A DNA stretch of 64,000 bases from Duganella sp. SG902. GTDB lineage: Bacteria; Pseudomonadota; Gammaproteobacteria; Burkholderiales; Burkholderiaceae_D. Under the pieces are notes generated by a model. It did no database searches. It was given only the letters and a program-made list of their open reading frames with translations, and had not been told where the DNA came from. Position 1 is the first letter of the stretch; every line of letters starts with the position of its first letter. Below, piece after piece: positions 46,130 through 54,986 of the stretch. A program made the translations under genes and the position numbers. The DNA lies in contig NZ_JABMJK010000007.1 of NCBI RefSeq assembly GCF_013376005.1, positions 124,001-188,000 of the forward strand, in the 5' to 3' direction.

Positions 46130-48031
46130 CTAGCGCGCTTGGGCCTGGCTGTCAAGTGGCCGCAGCCACAGGGCCTGGCCGCCGGACGCCGGCATGGCCA
46201 GCGTCAGCACGGTGCTGGCGTCCACCGCCTGGCGACGGATGCCGACCTTGGTGCGGGTCGGGGCGCTGGCGTCGTCGGCGTAGATGGTGGCCTCGTAGCG
46301 CTGGCCGCCCGGCAGGAAGTCCAGTTTCAGCTGGACCGTGCGCGCCTCGTTGTTGGTGATGGCGCCGACATACCATTCCTTGCCGCTGCGGCGCGCGATG
46401 GTGACGTTGCGGCCCGGCGCGCCGTCCAGCACCCGGGTCTCATCCCAGACGGTGGGCACGCGGTCCCAGAACGCCAGTTCCGGCTCGTCGCGCGACATTT
46501 CCGGCTTGTCGTACCAGTACAGCGTTTGCAGCGGGCTGTAATACACCACGGCCAGCGCCAGCTGGTGGGCATGGGTGGTCTTGATGCGCGGATCGTAGTA
46601 GCAAATGGTGTAGTCGGCCGCGCCGGCCAGGTAGCGCGTGAACGGCAGCACGGTGTTGTGGGTGGCGTCCGGCATCTCCTCGTTGCCGCGGATGCCTTCC
46701 GAGGTCAGCAGGTTGGGCCAGGTGCGCTGCTCGCCGGTCGGGCGCCAGTCGTCGTGGATGTTGACCATGATCCCGGCGGCGGCGGCCTGGCGGATGGCTT
46801 TCTCGATCCAGGTGGTCCAGCGGTGCGAGCCGACCTGCACGAAGCCGAACTTGACGCCCTTGACGCCCCAGTCGCGGTAGGTCTGGAACAGCGTGTCGGA
46901 CTGCGTCAGCAGCGCCTGCTGGTTGACGTACAGCCAGACGCCGATGCCGCGCTCCTTGGCGTAGGCGATGATGGACGGCAGGTCGAAATCCGGGATGGCG
47001 ACCTTGGTCGCGTCCGATTCGAAGGAGAAGGCCGGGCCGTACCACTTCCAGTCGAACAGGATGTATTCCAGCTTGTGGCGGGCGGCGAAGTCGATATTGG
47101 CCTTGGCGGCGGCCGTGGTCTGGGTCATCACGCGCATGATCTTGCCGGGTTTGATCCATGCGGTGTCGGCCAGCGCGGCGGGCTGGTTCAGGTTGAGGAT
47201 GAAGGCATTGTTCTCCACCAGTTGGCCGGGGCTGCGCGCGATCATGATGCCGCGCCACGGCGTGGCGAAGGGCGAGATCAGGTCGGCCGCGTCGTGCATG
47301 GCGGTGACCAGCGTGTCCGGCTTGTCGGCGCTGAGCTTGAACTTGGTGCGCGCATAGTCGACCATCTGCGCCTCCAGCAGGGCCACGTACAGGCCGTTGG
47401 GCAGCTCCAGCGTCAGCGGGCGTTCGGACTGGTCGGGCCAGTCGCGCAGCGGCAGCAGCTTGTAGGGCGCCTGCGCCCAGCCGTGATACCAGGCCTTGGT
47501 GCCGGCCGGCAGGGCGAATTCGGTGTCCTCGCCAATCACGCGGTAGTAGCTGCCTTTTTCGTTTTCCGGGAAGGCGAAGCGCAGCGCCACGCCTTCGTTG
47601 TAGGCGCGCGCCTCCAGCGACAGTTTGTAAACCGGGTTGTCGTCCTTGACCAGGTCGATGGCCATGGCCTGGTAGTGGTCGCGGACACCGGCGGTTTCGC
47701 CGGTGACGGGTGTCCAACTGCTGTCATGGCTGGTGCGGCGCACGCCGGTCACGGCCAGGTTTTCGAACCAGCGCGCGCGGCGGTCGATGGGCAGCGCCAT
47801 GGCGCTCTCGGACAGATGGTTGTCCAGCCGCAGTTCCAGCAGCGATTCGCGGATCACGGTCTGGTCGCCGTAGCGCACGCTGTAGTACAGGGCCCGCTTG
47901 CCGGCCTGGTCGGTTTTCTGTTGCACCGTCAGGATGATCTTGCCGTCCGGCGAAGTGAGGCGCTCTTCCAGGCCGGCGGCTTGCGCCAGCCCGCAAGCCA
48001 ACAGGATGACTACCGCGATCAGGCGACGCAT
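46130..48031 (-). CDS. GH97 family glycoside hydrolase, exported
   Basis: About 633 residues with signal peptide ending GLAQAAG. The N-terminal beta-supersandwich (LTSPDGKIILTV) leads into a TIM barrel with ILFDWKWYG, GVWLYVNQQAL, WGVKGVKFGFVQVG and NIHDDWRPTGEQRTWPNLLTSEGIRGNEEMP, then the C-terminal beta domain. GH97 includes alpha-glucosidases and alpha-galactosidases. The retaining branch carries Asp where this protein has Gly in VKFGFV, so I lean to the inverting branch, which is inference. ATG 48031 overlaps the kinase gene by 13 bases. Confidence 0.87.
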   Translation of the reverse strand: MRRLIAVVILLACGLAQAAGLEERLTSPDGKIILTVQQKTDQAGKRALYYSVRYGDQTVIRESLLELRLDNHLSESAMALPIDRRARWFENLAVTGVRRTSHDSSWTPVTGETAGVRDHYQAMAIDLVKDDNPVYKLSLEARAYNEGVALRFAFPENEKGSYYRVIGEDTEFALPAGTKAWYHGWAQAPYKLLPLRDWPDQSERPLTLELPNGLYVALLEAQMVDYARTKFKLSADKPDTLVTAMHDAADLISPFATPWRGIMIARSPGQLVENNAFILNLNQPAALADTAWIKPGKIMRVMTQTTAAAKANIDFAARHKLEYILFDWKWYGPAFSFESDATKVAIPDFDLPSIIAYAKERGIGVWLYVNQQALLTQSDTLFQTYRDWGVKGVKFGFVQVGSHRWTTWIEKAIRQAAAAGIMVNIHDDWRPTGEQRTWPNLLTSEGIRGNEEMPDATHNTVLPFTRYLAGAADYTICYYDPRIKTTHAHQLALAVVYYSPLQTLYWYDKPEMSRDEPELAFWDRVPTVWDETRVLDGAPGRNVTIARRSGKEWYVGAITNNEARTVQLKLDFLPGGQRYEATIYADDASAPTRTKVGIRRQAVDASTVLTLAMPASGGQALWLRPLDSQAQAR

Positions 48032-48969
48032 GGGGTGTTTTCTCCGGCAAAGGTGGTGACGTGGACCGACGGCGCCAGCGCCTCGATTTGTGCCAAGGTG
48101 GGCGGATTGGCGCCGGCCCGCAGGCAAGCGGCGGCGCCGGCGGCCACCGCGCAGCGCAAATGGCGCGCGCCGGTGGCTTGCGGCTCGAGCATCAGGCTGT
48201 ACAGCAGCGCGCAGATGCTGGCGTCGCCGGCGCCGATGGTGTCGGCCACGGTGATGGTTGGCGGCCTGGCTTGCCAGGCCTGCTGGCCGGTGTGAAATTC
48301 CGCGCCTTCGGCGCCGCGTGTCAGCAAAATACTGGCCTCCGGGTTGAGCGCGCGCAGGCTGGCGAGGCCACGGCGCATGTCGTCGGTACGGAACAGGCCG
48401 ACCAGGTCTTCGTCCGAGACCTTGATGACATCGGCCAGCACCGCCATTCTGCGCAGCATCGGATCGTAGCGCTCATCCATCAGCTTGCGGAAATTGGGAT
48501 CATAGCTGATCTTGACGCCGGCGGACTTCAGGCTGCACGCCAACGACAGCAAACGGTCGGCCAGCGGCGGCCGCGCCAGGCTGATGCCGCCAAAATGCAC
48601 CCAGCGCGCTTCGCGCTCCCAGCCGGTGGGCAGGTTCCATGGCGCGAACTGCTGGTCGGCGCTGTTTTCACCGATAAAGAAGTAGTCTGGCGGGGCGGTC
48701 TCGTGCACCACGGCCAGCAGCGGCGGGCGGTCGTTCAGTTGCAGGAAGCGCGGGTCGAGGCCGGCCTCCTGCGCGCTGGCTTGCAATGCCAGGCCGAACA
48801 CGTCGTTCGAAATGGCGCCGGCGAAGGCGCTCGGCACGTCCAGGCGCGCCATCGCGCGCGCGACGTTGAGGCCGGCGCCGCCGGTCATGCTGGTCCATTG
48901 ATTGGCGCCGGTGCGCACCAGGTCGGTGAGGGCTTCGCCGGCCGAGACGAACAGGGGCAGGGTGTTCAT
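48019..48969 (-). CDS. PfkB-family sugar kinase (fructokinase or KDG kinase type)
   Basis: About 316 residues. PfkB signatures are GGAGLNVARAMARL near the N-terminus and TITVADTIGAGDASICALLYSL near the C-terminus with the catalytic Asp of GAGD. It would phosphorylate a keto-sugar with ATP. In this operon, after KduI and KduD, 2-keto-3-deoxygluconate is the natural substrate, but fructose from the AGE-family isomerase is also possible; the sequence does not decide. ATG 48969 overlaps the upstream stop as ATGA. Confidence 0.8.
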   Translation of the reverse strand: MNTLPLFVSAGEALTDLVRTGANQWTSMTGGAGLNVARAMARLDVPSAFAGAISNDVFGLALQASAQEAGLDPRFLQLNDRPPLLAVVHETAPPDYFFIGENSADQQFAPWNLPTGWEREARWVHFGGISLARPPLADRLLSLACSLKSAGVKISYDPNFRKLMDERYDPMLRRMAVLADVIKVSDEDLVGLFRTDDMRRGLASLRALNPEASILLTRGAEGAEFHTGQQAWQARPPTITVADTIGAGDASICALLYSLMLEPQATGARHLRCAVAAGAAACLRAGANPPTLAQIEALAPSVHVTTFAGENTPCVA

Positions 48970-50165
48970 GCCTCGCTCCCCAGGGCGCGCAACACCTCGT
49001 AGCAGGCGCCCATGGTGTGGTAGTCGGTCTTGCCGGCCGGGCTTTTCTCGTCGCTGAGCTTGCGGTTGTCGCGGCTCAGGATGCGGTACCAGGCGCCATG
49101 GCGGTGATCGATCATATGGGTCCAGCTGTAGCGCCACAGGCGGTCGTACTCATCCCAGAAGCGCTCCTGGCCGGTGCGCACCGCCAGCACGGCGGCGGCC
49201 GCCAGCGATTCGGCCTGCACCCAGAAATATTTGTCGCCGTCGCAGATGCTGTTGTCCGGACCGAAGCCGTACACCATGCCGCCGTGCTGGTTGTCCCATG
49301 CGTGGTCGATGGCATCGTCGAACAGGGCGATGGCGCGCGGCAGCAGCCAGTCGGCCGGCAGATGGCGCTCCAGCAGCAGGAGCAGCTTGGCCCATTCGGT
49401 GAAGTGGCCCGGCTGAAAGCCCCATGGACGGAAGATGTTGGTCTTGTCGTCGCGGTTATAGTCCCAGTCGATTTGCCAGTTGGCGTCGTAGTGTTCCCAT
49501 ATGCGGCCGCCGGCCGGCGCGGCCTGGCGCTGGGTGATGTTGCGCGCCACCTTTTCGGCGCGCAGCAGGTAGCGGCGCTCGCCGCTAGCTTCATAGGCGG
49601 TGATCAGCGCCTCGCAGGCGTGCATATTGGCGTTCTGGCCGCGGTAGGGCAGCACCACGCTCCAGTCGGCCAGGGCCTGGTCGGCGTACAGGCCGTGCTG
49701 TTCTTCCCAGAAGTGCTGTTCCATCAGCTGGTAGACCTCGGCCATCCACTCACGCGCCTCTTCGACGCCGGCGGCCAGCGCCTGCGAATAGGCCAGCAGC
49801 ACGAAGGCCAGGCCGTAGCAGTGGTTCTCGCCATCCTCCACCGTCTTGCGCCGGCCGTCCCAGCGCAGTTGCCAGGCGTAGCCGCCGGTGACCGGATCGC
49901 GGTGCACGTCGCGCAGGAAGGCGACGCCGTGGCGCACCGCGCTCAGATACTCGTCGCTGGGAAAGTGGCGGTGCGCCATCGCGTAGTTGAACACGAAGCG
50001 GGTGCTGCTCACGAGGTGGCGCGTGGCGTGGTCGTAGACCGTGCCGTCGTCCTTGAAGAAATGATGGAAGCCGCCGCTGGGGTCGATGCAGCGCGGGTGG
50101 TAGAAACGCATGGTTTCCTGGATGTGCTGTTGCAGCGCTTCGGGGGAACGGAATTGCGGCGTCAT
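48966..50165 (-). CDS. AGE-family sugar epimerase/isomerase
   Basis: About 399 residues forming an (alpha/alpha)6 barrel. Family features are RHLVSSTRFVFNYAMAH, GYAWQLRWDGRRKTVEDGENHCYGLAFVLLAY and GFQPGHFTEWAKLLLLLE, with the conserved catalytic His residues in the last two. Members include N-acylglucosamine 2-epimerase, cellobiose 2-epimerase and mannose isomerase. Without GlcNAc genes nearby, an aldose-ketose isomerase such as mannose/fructose is more likely. It is coupled by ATGA overlaps to the genes on both sides. Confidence 0.8.
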   Translation of the reverse strand: MTPQFRSPEALQQHIQETMRFYHPRCIDPSGGFHHFFKDDGTVYDHATRHLVSSTRFVFNYAMAHRHFPSDEYLSAVRHGVAFLRDVHRDPVTGGYAWQLRWDGRRKTVEDGENHCYGLAFVLLAYSQALAAGVEEAREWMAEVYQLMEQHFWEEQHGLYADQALADWSVVLPYRGQNANMHACEALITAYEASGERRYLLRAEKVARNITQRQAAPAGGRIWEHYDANWQIDWDYNRDDKTNIFRPWGFQPGHFTEWAKLLLLLERHLPADWLLPRAIALFDDAIDHAWDNQHGGMVYGFGPDNSICDGDKYFWVQAESLAAAAVLAVRTGQERFWDEYDRLWRYSWTHMIDHRHGAWYRILSRDNRKLSDEKSPAGKTDYHTMGACYEVLRALGSEA

Positions 50166-51244
50166 GTCGGACTCCAGTCTGTCAAAGGTGGCGCCAGGCG
50201 GGCTGGCAAGGCGCCGCTCCAGGCGGCAATGCGGTATTGGGTGCGCCATGGCTGGCCGGCATGCAGGCTGATGCCCAGCCGGTCGGCCAGCGGATGTTGT
50301 CGCGGCGGGCGGGCGACCCGGCTCAGGTCGAACACGCTGTTGACCGGCTCCGCCCCCAGCGCCACGTGGCGGCCTTGCCAGGGGAATTCCGGCCGGCCGC
50401 GGTTGCTGAGCCAGAGCATCAGGTCGGGGAACTGGCGCGTGTCCCACCACATGCCGACGCGGGCGTCGTAGTCGAGGTAGTTCAGGCTGAACGGCGCGGC
50501 ATGATCACCCGCCTGCAAAGCCCGCACCTGCAGCAGCTCCTCGCCGTCCTCGCGCAGGGGCAGGTGGCTGAGGTCGAGCGGGCCGTGGATGCCGGCCAGC
50601 GCGTCGAGCCGCTCCGAGCGGGTGTCGGGCAGCAGGCGGCTGATGGCGCCGGCGCTGCCGCTGGGGTAGCTGAAGATGCCGGCGTGCCGGCCCAGCTCCA
50701 GCTTGACACGGCCGCTCGGATACGGCAGGCGGAAGGTTGGATGCAGGCCGGCCGGGAGGCGCAGGCTGCGGCGCGGCCAGATCACCAGTTCCATGTCCAG
50801 CGCGGGCGCGTCGGGGACCACCCGGACGTGGCGTTCGATGCGCGCCACCGGCGAATCGTCCGGATAGTCGATGGCCAGGCAGACCCGCTCGCTGTCGGCA
50901 TGCTCGCAATGCCAGCGGTGGTTGGAACTGTAGCCGTGCGGCCAGCTGTCCTCCGGCGCGAAGGCGGTCCAGTCGGGCGGCAGGTCGGCCGGCAGGTCGG
51001 TGCGGCCGAACGGCACGCACGGCCATTCGCCGCGCATGCGCCGCAGCACGCCGGGCAGGCTGAGCGAATTGGTGGTGCCGGCCCAGGGCGCGACGTGCAT
51101 GACCTGCAGGTCGCGCTCGGCGTCGAGGCGGAAGTGCAGCGGTCCCAGCATCGCGCCCAGCGCTTGCACCTCGGCGCTGCCGAATTGCCACTCCAGCCGC
51201 CACATTTGCGGCGCCAGCGGCGGCTTGAACTCAGCGGCGGACAT
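50162..51244 (-). CDS. Aldose-1-epimerase-like protein
   Basis: About 360 residues. The all-beta galactose-mutarotase fold is suggested by MHVAPWAGTTNSLSLPGVLRRMRGEWPCVPFG, HGYSSNHRWHCEH, LPAGLHPTFRLP and a C-terminal NRGRPEFPWQGRHVALGAEPVNSVFDLS. It would speed anomer exchange of a released sugar before the next enzyme. It is an outlying member of the family, so another sugar-binding role is possible. Start ATG 51244 has GGAGG nine bases upstream. It begins 66 bases after kduD and overlaps the AGE gene by four. Confidence 0.7.
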   Translation of the reverse strand: MSAAEFKPPLAPQMWRLEWQFGSAEVQALGAMLGPLHFRLDAERDLQVMHVAPWAGTTNSLSLPGVLRRMRGEWPCVPFGRTDLPADLPPDWTAFAPEDSWPHGYSSNHRWHCEHADSERVCLAIDYPDDSPVARIERHVRVVPDAPALDMELVIWPRRSLRLPAGLHPTFRLPYPSGRVKLELGRHAGIFSYPSGSAGAISRLLPDTRSERLDALAGIHGPLDLSHLPLREDGEELLQVRALQAGDHAAPFSLNYLDYDARVGMWWDTRQFPDLMLWLSNRGRPEFPWQGRHVALGAEPVNSVFDLSRVARPPRQHPLADRLGISLHAGQPWRTQYRIAAWSGALPARLAPPLTDWSPT

Positions 51245-51310
51245 GGGACCCATCCTCCATGGCCTGCCGGGGCGCCGGTTGTTCGGTGGCCTTATGGCGG
51301 AAGCTGGCGC

Positions 51311-52075
51311 TCATCGTGCCAGCCACCCGCCATCCACCGGCAGCACCACGCCGTGCACGTAATCGCTGGCCGCGCCGGCCAGGAACACCGCCGCGCCGGC
51401 CAGATCCTCGGGACGGCCCCAGCGCCCGGCCGGGATGCGCGCCAGGATTTGCGGTTCGCGCGCGGGATCGGCGCGTAGGGCGGCCGTGTTGTTGGTGGCG
51501 AAATAGCCTGGCGCGATGGCGTTGACGTTGATGCCGCGCGCCGCCCATTCGTTGGCCAGCGCGTGCGTCAGCCCGGCCACGCCGCTCTTGCTGGCCGCAT
51601 AGGCCGGCACGCGGATGCCGCCCTGGAAGGACAGCAGCGATGCCACGTTGATGATCTTGCCGCCGCCCTGGGCCAGCATGTGGCGCGCGGCCGCCTGCGA
51701 CAGGAAGAACAGCGATTTCAGGTTGGTGTCCAGCACCGCGTCCCAGTCCTCCTCGGTGACGTCGATGGCGTTGGCGCGGCGGATGATGCCGGCGTTGTTC
51801 ACCAGGATGTCGAGCCGGCCGAAGGCGTCCAAAGCCTGCTCCACCACGCCGGCCAGCTGGGCCTGCTGCGGTTTCCGCGACAGGTCCGTTGGCACGAAAT
51901 GGAAGCGGCGGCCGGCGGCGCGCACGCGGGCGGCGGTCTCGGCGGCGTCGCTGCGGCCGGCCGCCACGATGTCTGCGCCGGCCTCGGCCAGCGCGATGGC
52001 GATCGCCTGGCCCAGACCGGTATTGGCGCCGGTGACGAGCGCGGCGCGCCCGTTCAGGTCAAACAGATTGTGCAT
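51311..52075 (-). CDS. kduD: 2-dehydro-3-deoxy-D-gluconate 5-dehydrogenase
   Basis: 254 residues, a classical short-chain dehydrogenase. Reduces 3-deoxy-D-glycero-2,5-hexodiulosonate to 2-keto-3-deoxygluconate with NAD(P)H. NAD-binding TGANTGLGQAIA, NNAG, catalytic Ser in NVASLLSFQGG and YAASK are present, and the long identical-looking KduD stretches (IIRRANAIDVTEEDWDAV, GYFATNNTAALRAD) separate it from general SDRs. It lies nine bases after kduI, as in other uronate-utilising bacteria. Confidence 0.94.
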   Translation of the reverse strand: MHNLFDLNGRAALVTGANTGLGQAIAIALAEAGADIVAAGRSDAAETAARVRAAGRRFHFVPTDLSRKPQQAQLAGVVEQALDAFGRLDILVNNAGIIRRANAIDVTEEDWDAVLDTNLKSLFFLSQAAARHMLAQGGGKIINVASLLSFQGGIRVPAYAASKSGVAGLTHALANEWAARGINVNAIAPGYFATNNTAALRADPAREPQILARIPAGRWGRPEDLAGAAVFLAGAASDYVHGVVLPVDGGWLAR

Positions 52076-52084
52076 GGGGTTCTC

Positions 52085-52933
52085 TTATTTAAGCTGGCAG
52101 ATATCCAGCACGTTCATGTCGGTGTAGTCGAGGTTTTCGCCGCCCATGGCCCAGATGAAGGCGTAGTTGGCGGTGCCCGAACCCATGTGGATCGACCATG
52201 GCGGCGACAGCACGGCTTCCTCGTTATCGATAACTATGTGGCGCGAAGAATCAGGCTGGCCCATGAAATGGAAGATGCGCTGATCCTTGGCGACGTTGAA
52301 GTAGAAATAGACCTCCGAACGGCGCTCGTGCACGTGGGGCGGCATGGTGTTCCAGACGCTGCCGGTTTTCAGCTCGGTCAGGCCGAGCAGCAACTGGGCC
52401 GACTGGCACACGCCGGGAATCACATATTGGTAGATGGTGCGGGCGTTGGACGTTTCCAGGCTGCCGCGCTCCAGCGGAACGGCGGTGGCGTGGGTGATTT
52501 TCTTCAGTTCATAGCGGGCGTGGGCCGGGGTCGAGGCCAGGTAGAAGCGCGCCGGGTTGCCGGCGTCGTCCGAGCTGAACTCCACGCTGGCGCTGCCCAT
52601 GGGGATGTACAGGCCGTCGCGCGGCGCCAGCTCGGTGGCGACGCCGTCCACCGTCACGCGGCCGCTCCCGGCGCCGACGTTGATGACGCCCAGTTCCCGC
52701 CGCGTCAGGAAGGGCACGGCGCCGTTGCCCGGCGTGGCCGGCTGCGGCGGCAGGGCCAGCGTTTGTGCCAAGGGCAGGGCGCCGCCGATGATGAAACGCT
52801 CGTCGTGGCTGTAGTTGAGCGAAATACGCTCCGGTTGGAACAGGCCGCTGACCAGGTAGCGCTCGCGCAGGTCGTCGTTGCTGGCCTGCGCCATCATGTC
52901 GGGATGGGTGGCGTAGTAAGTCTTGTCGAACAT
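52085..52933 (-). CDS. kduI: 5-dehydro-4-deoxy-D-glucuronate isomerase
   Basis: 282 residues, the usual length. Converts 4-deoxy-5-keto-uronate, formed spontaneously from unsaturated uronate, to the diketo acid used by KduD. The cupin zinc site is visible in [16 protein letters not shown] (His, His, Glu) and SPPWSIHMG (His). First gene of the leftward operon, with an extended -10 TGC-TAGAAT at 52972-52964 and an operator directly after it. GGAG lies about nine bases before ATG 52933. A perfect operator palindrome also lies inside the coding region (52223-52234), encoding VIDN. Confidence 0.95.
   Translation of the reverse strand: MFDKTYYATHPDMMAQASNDDLRERYLVSGLFQPERISLNYSHDERFIIGGALPLAQTLALPPQPATPGNGAVPFLTRRELGVINVGAGSGRVTVDGVATELAPRDGLYIPMGSASVEFSSDDAGNPARFYLASTPAHARYELKKITHATAVPLERGSLETSNARTIYQYVIPGVCQSAQLLLGLTELKTGSVWNTMPPHVHERRSEVYFYFNVAKDQRIFHFMGQPDSSRHIVIDNEEAVLSPPWSIHMGSGTANYAFIWAMGGENLDYTDMNVLDICQLK
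52223..52234. promoter_or_regulatory. LacI-type operator 8, inside kduI (GTTATCGATAAC)
   Basis: Perfect consensus within kduI, about 730 bases from operator 9 at the kduI promoter. It is read in frame as Val-Ile-Asp-Asn. It could be an auxiliary site for looping, as in lacZ, or a coincidence of codons. Confidence 0.6.
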
Positions 52934-52951
52934 GGGGCGTCTCCGTGATTT

Positions 52952-52963
52952 GTTATCGATCAC
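52952..52963. promoter_or_regulatory. LacI-type operator 9 (GTTATCGATCAC)
   Basis: One mismatch from the consensus. It directly follows the kduI -10 (TAGAAT on the minus strand, 52969-52964) and would block the long leftward operon. Confidence 0.82.
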
Positions 52964-53100
52964 ATTCTAGCAGAACTATTTCGCTAAAAGCAAAGGGCAG
53001 ATTGTGCCGGGATGCTGTTGTGTGGCCCGTAGGTAAAGATGTAGGAAAACTTCAGGTTTTTTTGCCGAGTGGCGCTATCTAGGGTAGGATGGCAAAAAAT

Positions 53101-53112
53101 TTGATCGATAAC
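53101..53112. promoter_or_regulatory. LacI-type operator 10 (TTGATCGATAAC)
   Basis: Two mismatches from the consensus, both in one half. It lies 43 bases before the regulator start codon, consistent with weak autoregulation. Confidence 0.65.
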
Positions 53113-53155
53113 ATGGCGTGTTTCCTAGTAAACATAGCCATTGGAGAGCTTAACA

Positions 53156-54232
53156 ATGCCACGTGCCACGAACAACAAGGATAGCAAGGACGCGACGGAC
53201 GAGCCAATGCGTCCGGCGTCCAACGTCACCCTGTACGACGTCGCCGAGCGCGCCAAGGTGTCGGGGATGACGGTGTCGCGCGTCATCAACGGCAACGCCC
53301 ACGTCAGCGACAAAACGCGCGAGAAGGTGATGCGCGCCATCGACGAACTTGGCTACAAGGTCAACGTGGCCGCGCGCGCCGCCCGCGTCGGCACGCTGCG
53401 CGTCGGCCTGCTGTACAGCAATCCGAGCGCCGCCTTCCTGAGCGCCTTTCTGGTGGGCGCCATGGGCCAGTGCAACCGCAGCGGCGCCGAATTGATCCTG
53501 GAGCATTGCGCCGACCTGAAATCCCAGCGCAAGGCGATCGAGCGACTGATCAGCGTTGGCGCGGACGGCATCCTGGTGCCGCCGCCGCTGTGCGATTCGC
53601 GCTCCGCGCTCAAGCACCTGAAGGAGATCGGCATGCCGACGGTGGCGGTGGCCACCGCCAAGCCGTCGCCGCAGGCCTCGGCCGTGCGCATCGACGACTA
53701 TGACGGTGCGCGTGCCATGACCAAGTATCTCCTGTCGGAAGGGCACACCGACATCGCCTTCATCAAGGGCGACCCCGAGCACACGCCGGCGCAGCTGCGC
53801 TACCAGGCCTTCATCGACACCATGCGCGAGGCGGGCCTGCAGGTGCCGGCCGAGCGCATCGCGCAGGGCATGTTCACCTACCGTTCCGGCTTGCTGGCGG
53901 CGCGCGAGCTGCTGAGCCAGAACACGCGTCCGAGCGCCATCTTCGCCAGCAACGACGACATGGCCGCCGCCGCCATCGCCGTCGCGCACGGCCTGCATCT
54001 GCAGGTGCCGGAAGACGTGGCCATCGCCGGCTTCGATGATACGCCGGTGGCGGTCACGGTCTGGCCGGAGCTGACCACCATCCACCAGCCGATCGCCGAG
54101 ATGGGCAGGGCGGCGGTGGAGCTGGTCATCGATCACGTCAAGGAGCGCCGCGCCGGTCACGACGTGCCGCCCAAGCACCAGCTGATGCCTTACCGGCTGG
54201 AAGTGCGCGAATCCACCGCGGCCAGTGAGTAG
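53156..54232 (+). CDS. LacI-family transcriptional regulator of the polysaccharide locus
   Basis: About 358 residues. The N-terminal HTH (VTLYDVAERAKVSGMTVSRVINGNAHVSDKTREKVMRAIDELGY) and hinge helix are followed by a type-1 periplasmic-binding-protein sensor domain ending GFDDTPVAVTVWPELTTIHQPIAEMGRAAVELV. It is divergent from kduI, with operators 9 and 10 between them, so it is the likely reader of GTTATCGATAAC across the locus. The central CG of that palindrome is what the LacI hinge helix normally needs. The inducer may be a uronate intermediate. ATG 53156 has GGAG nine bases upstream; a TTG at 53141 is the alternative. Confidence 0.9.
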   Translation: MPRATNNKDSKDATDEPMRPASNVTLYDVAERAKVSGMTVSRVINGNAHVSDKTREKVMRAIDELGYKVNVAARAARVGTLRVGLLYSNPSAAFLSAFLVGAMGQCNRSGAELILEHCADLKSQRKAIERLISVGADGILVPPPLCDSRSALKHLKEIGMPTVAVATAKPSPQASAVRIDDYDGARAMTKYLLSEGHTDIAFIKGDPEHTPAQLRYQAFIDTMREAGLQVPAERIAQGMFTYRSGLLAARELLSQNTRPSAIFASNDDMAAAAIAVAHGLHLQVPEDVAIAGFDDTPVAVTVWPELTTIHQPIAEMGRAAVELVIDHVKERRAGHDVPPKHQLMPYRLEVRESTAASE

Positions 54233-54263
54233 GAATGAAGTGCCGGGACGCTAAGTGCCGGCA

Positions 54264-54818
54264 TTAGTTGGCAAGGCCAAGACGCCAAAACGGCGGTGTG
54301 GAGCCGCCGAAGAGATAAGCATGCTGTTTCAATTTCCACGCCCCCCCGGACTGTACGAACCAATATCCCTCCCCACCGCACACGGCCTCATTCTTCCCCA
54401 GGCATACCTCGGCATATAACAGGGCATTGTGCTGCCTGTCGTAGACGATTTTTGAAAATCCCACCGCCACCAGATCGGGGGCCGCTTTCAGCAATGCCTC
54501 TTGGTCGAGAAACGCCACCGCCGAATCGAATTTCAGCAAAGGCGCACGCTGCTCGGTCAGCAGTTGTTTTTGAAGAGCTGGTGGCAGCCCATGTAAAGCG
54601 TCTACAAACTGATTCTCAGGTGCGTGGCGCGGTACCCTCGGCGTGAGTATGGTTGCGGCGTTGATCGTCTGGCTCCATACCGCGAAATGTGCCGGTTGCT
54701 CGTGGTTCAGGATGGTTTTAAGTGCGGCCTGATAAATGGCGGAATCATCGGGGTTAATGTCCTCTGCAAAGGAGGTATTAATAACGGCAAATAATATAAA
54801 AGCAGGAATAATTCGCAT
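54264..54818 (-). CDS. Secreted hypothetical protein, 184 residues
   Basis: Signal peptide MRIIPAFILFAVINTSFAED, then a soluble domain with a central FVDALHGLPPALQKQLLTEQRAPLLKF and a C-terminal GGEGYWFVQSGGAWKLKQHAYLFGG. No recognised family or catalytic motif. Predicted periplasmic. GC and codon use are lower than in its neighbours, which may mean recent acquisition. No clear ribosome site precedes ATG 54818. It is convergent with the LacI gene; two perfect operators lie 100-170 bases upstream, but the strong promoter there reads the other way. Confidence 0.65.
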   Translation of the reverse strand: MRIIPAFILFAVINTSFAEDINPDDSAIYQAALKTILNHEQPAHFAVWSQTINAATILTPRVPRHAPENQFVDALHGLPPALQKQLLTEQRAPLLKFDSAVAFLDQEALLKAAPDLVAVGFSKIVYDRQHNALLYAEVCLGKNEAVCGGEGYWFVQSGGAWKLKQHAYLFGGSTPPFWRLGLAN

Positions 54819-54918
54819 GGTCAGTTCAATAGCTCAAGAAGAATGTCGTGTAATGCTACGGTTTTGTCCTGAGCTGGAAGTAACGAAACGTAAATCGCCC
54901 CTCAATCAAGCTGAGTTG

Positions 54919-54930
54919 GTTATCGATAAC
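54919..54930. promoter_or_regulatory. LacI-type operator 11 (GTTATCGATAAC)
   Basis: Perfect consensus, nine bases upstream of the -35 of the proposed small-RNA promoter and 56 bases, centre to centre, from operator 12. Confidence 0.87.
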
Positions 54931-54939
54931 AAGAATTGG

Positions 54940-54967
54940 TTGACACCTCGCGCGGTTGTGCTAAACT
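54940..54967 (+). promoter_or_regulatory. Strong rightward promoter between operators 11 and 12
   Basis: Consensus -35 TTGACA (54940-54945), 16-base spacer, extended -10 TGC-TAAACT (54959-54967). Initiation is predicted near 54974-54975. It is one of the best promoter matches in the window, yet no annotated rightward gene follows. Confidence 0.8.
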
Positions 54968-54974
54968 TGTCTCG

Positions 54975-54986
54975 GTTATCGATAAC
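54975..54986. promoter_or_regulatory. LacI-type operator 12 (GTTATCGATAAC)
   Basis: Perfect consensus starting seven bases after the -10, covering the predicted transcription start of the candidate small RNA. With operator 11 it brackets the promoter. Confidence 0.87.

Noticed and set aside
46139..48295. 718-codon frame antisense to GH97 and the kinase
   Set aside because: Shadow frame; two overlapping real genes lie on the minus strand.
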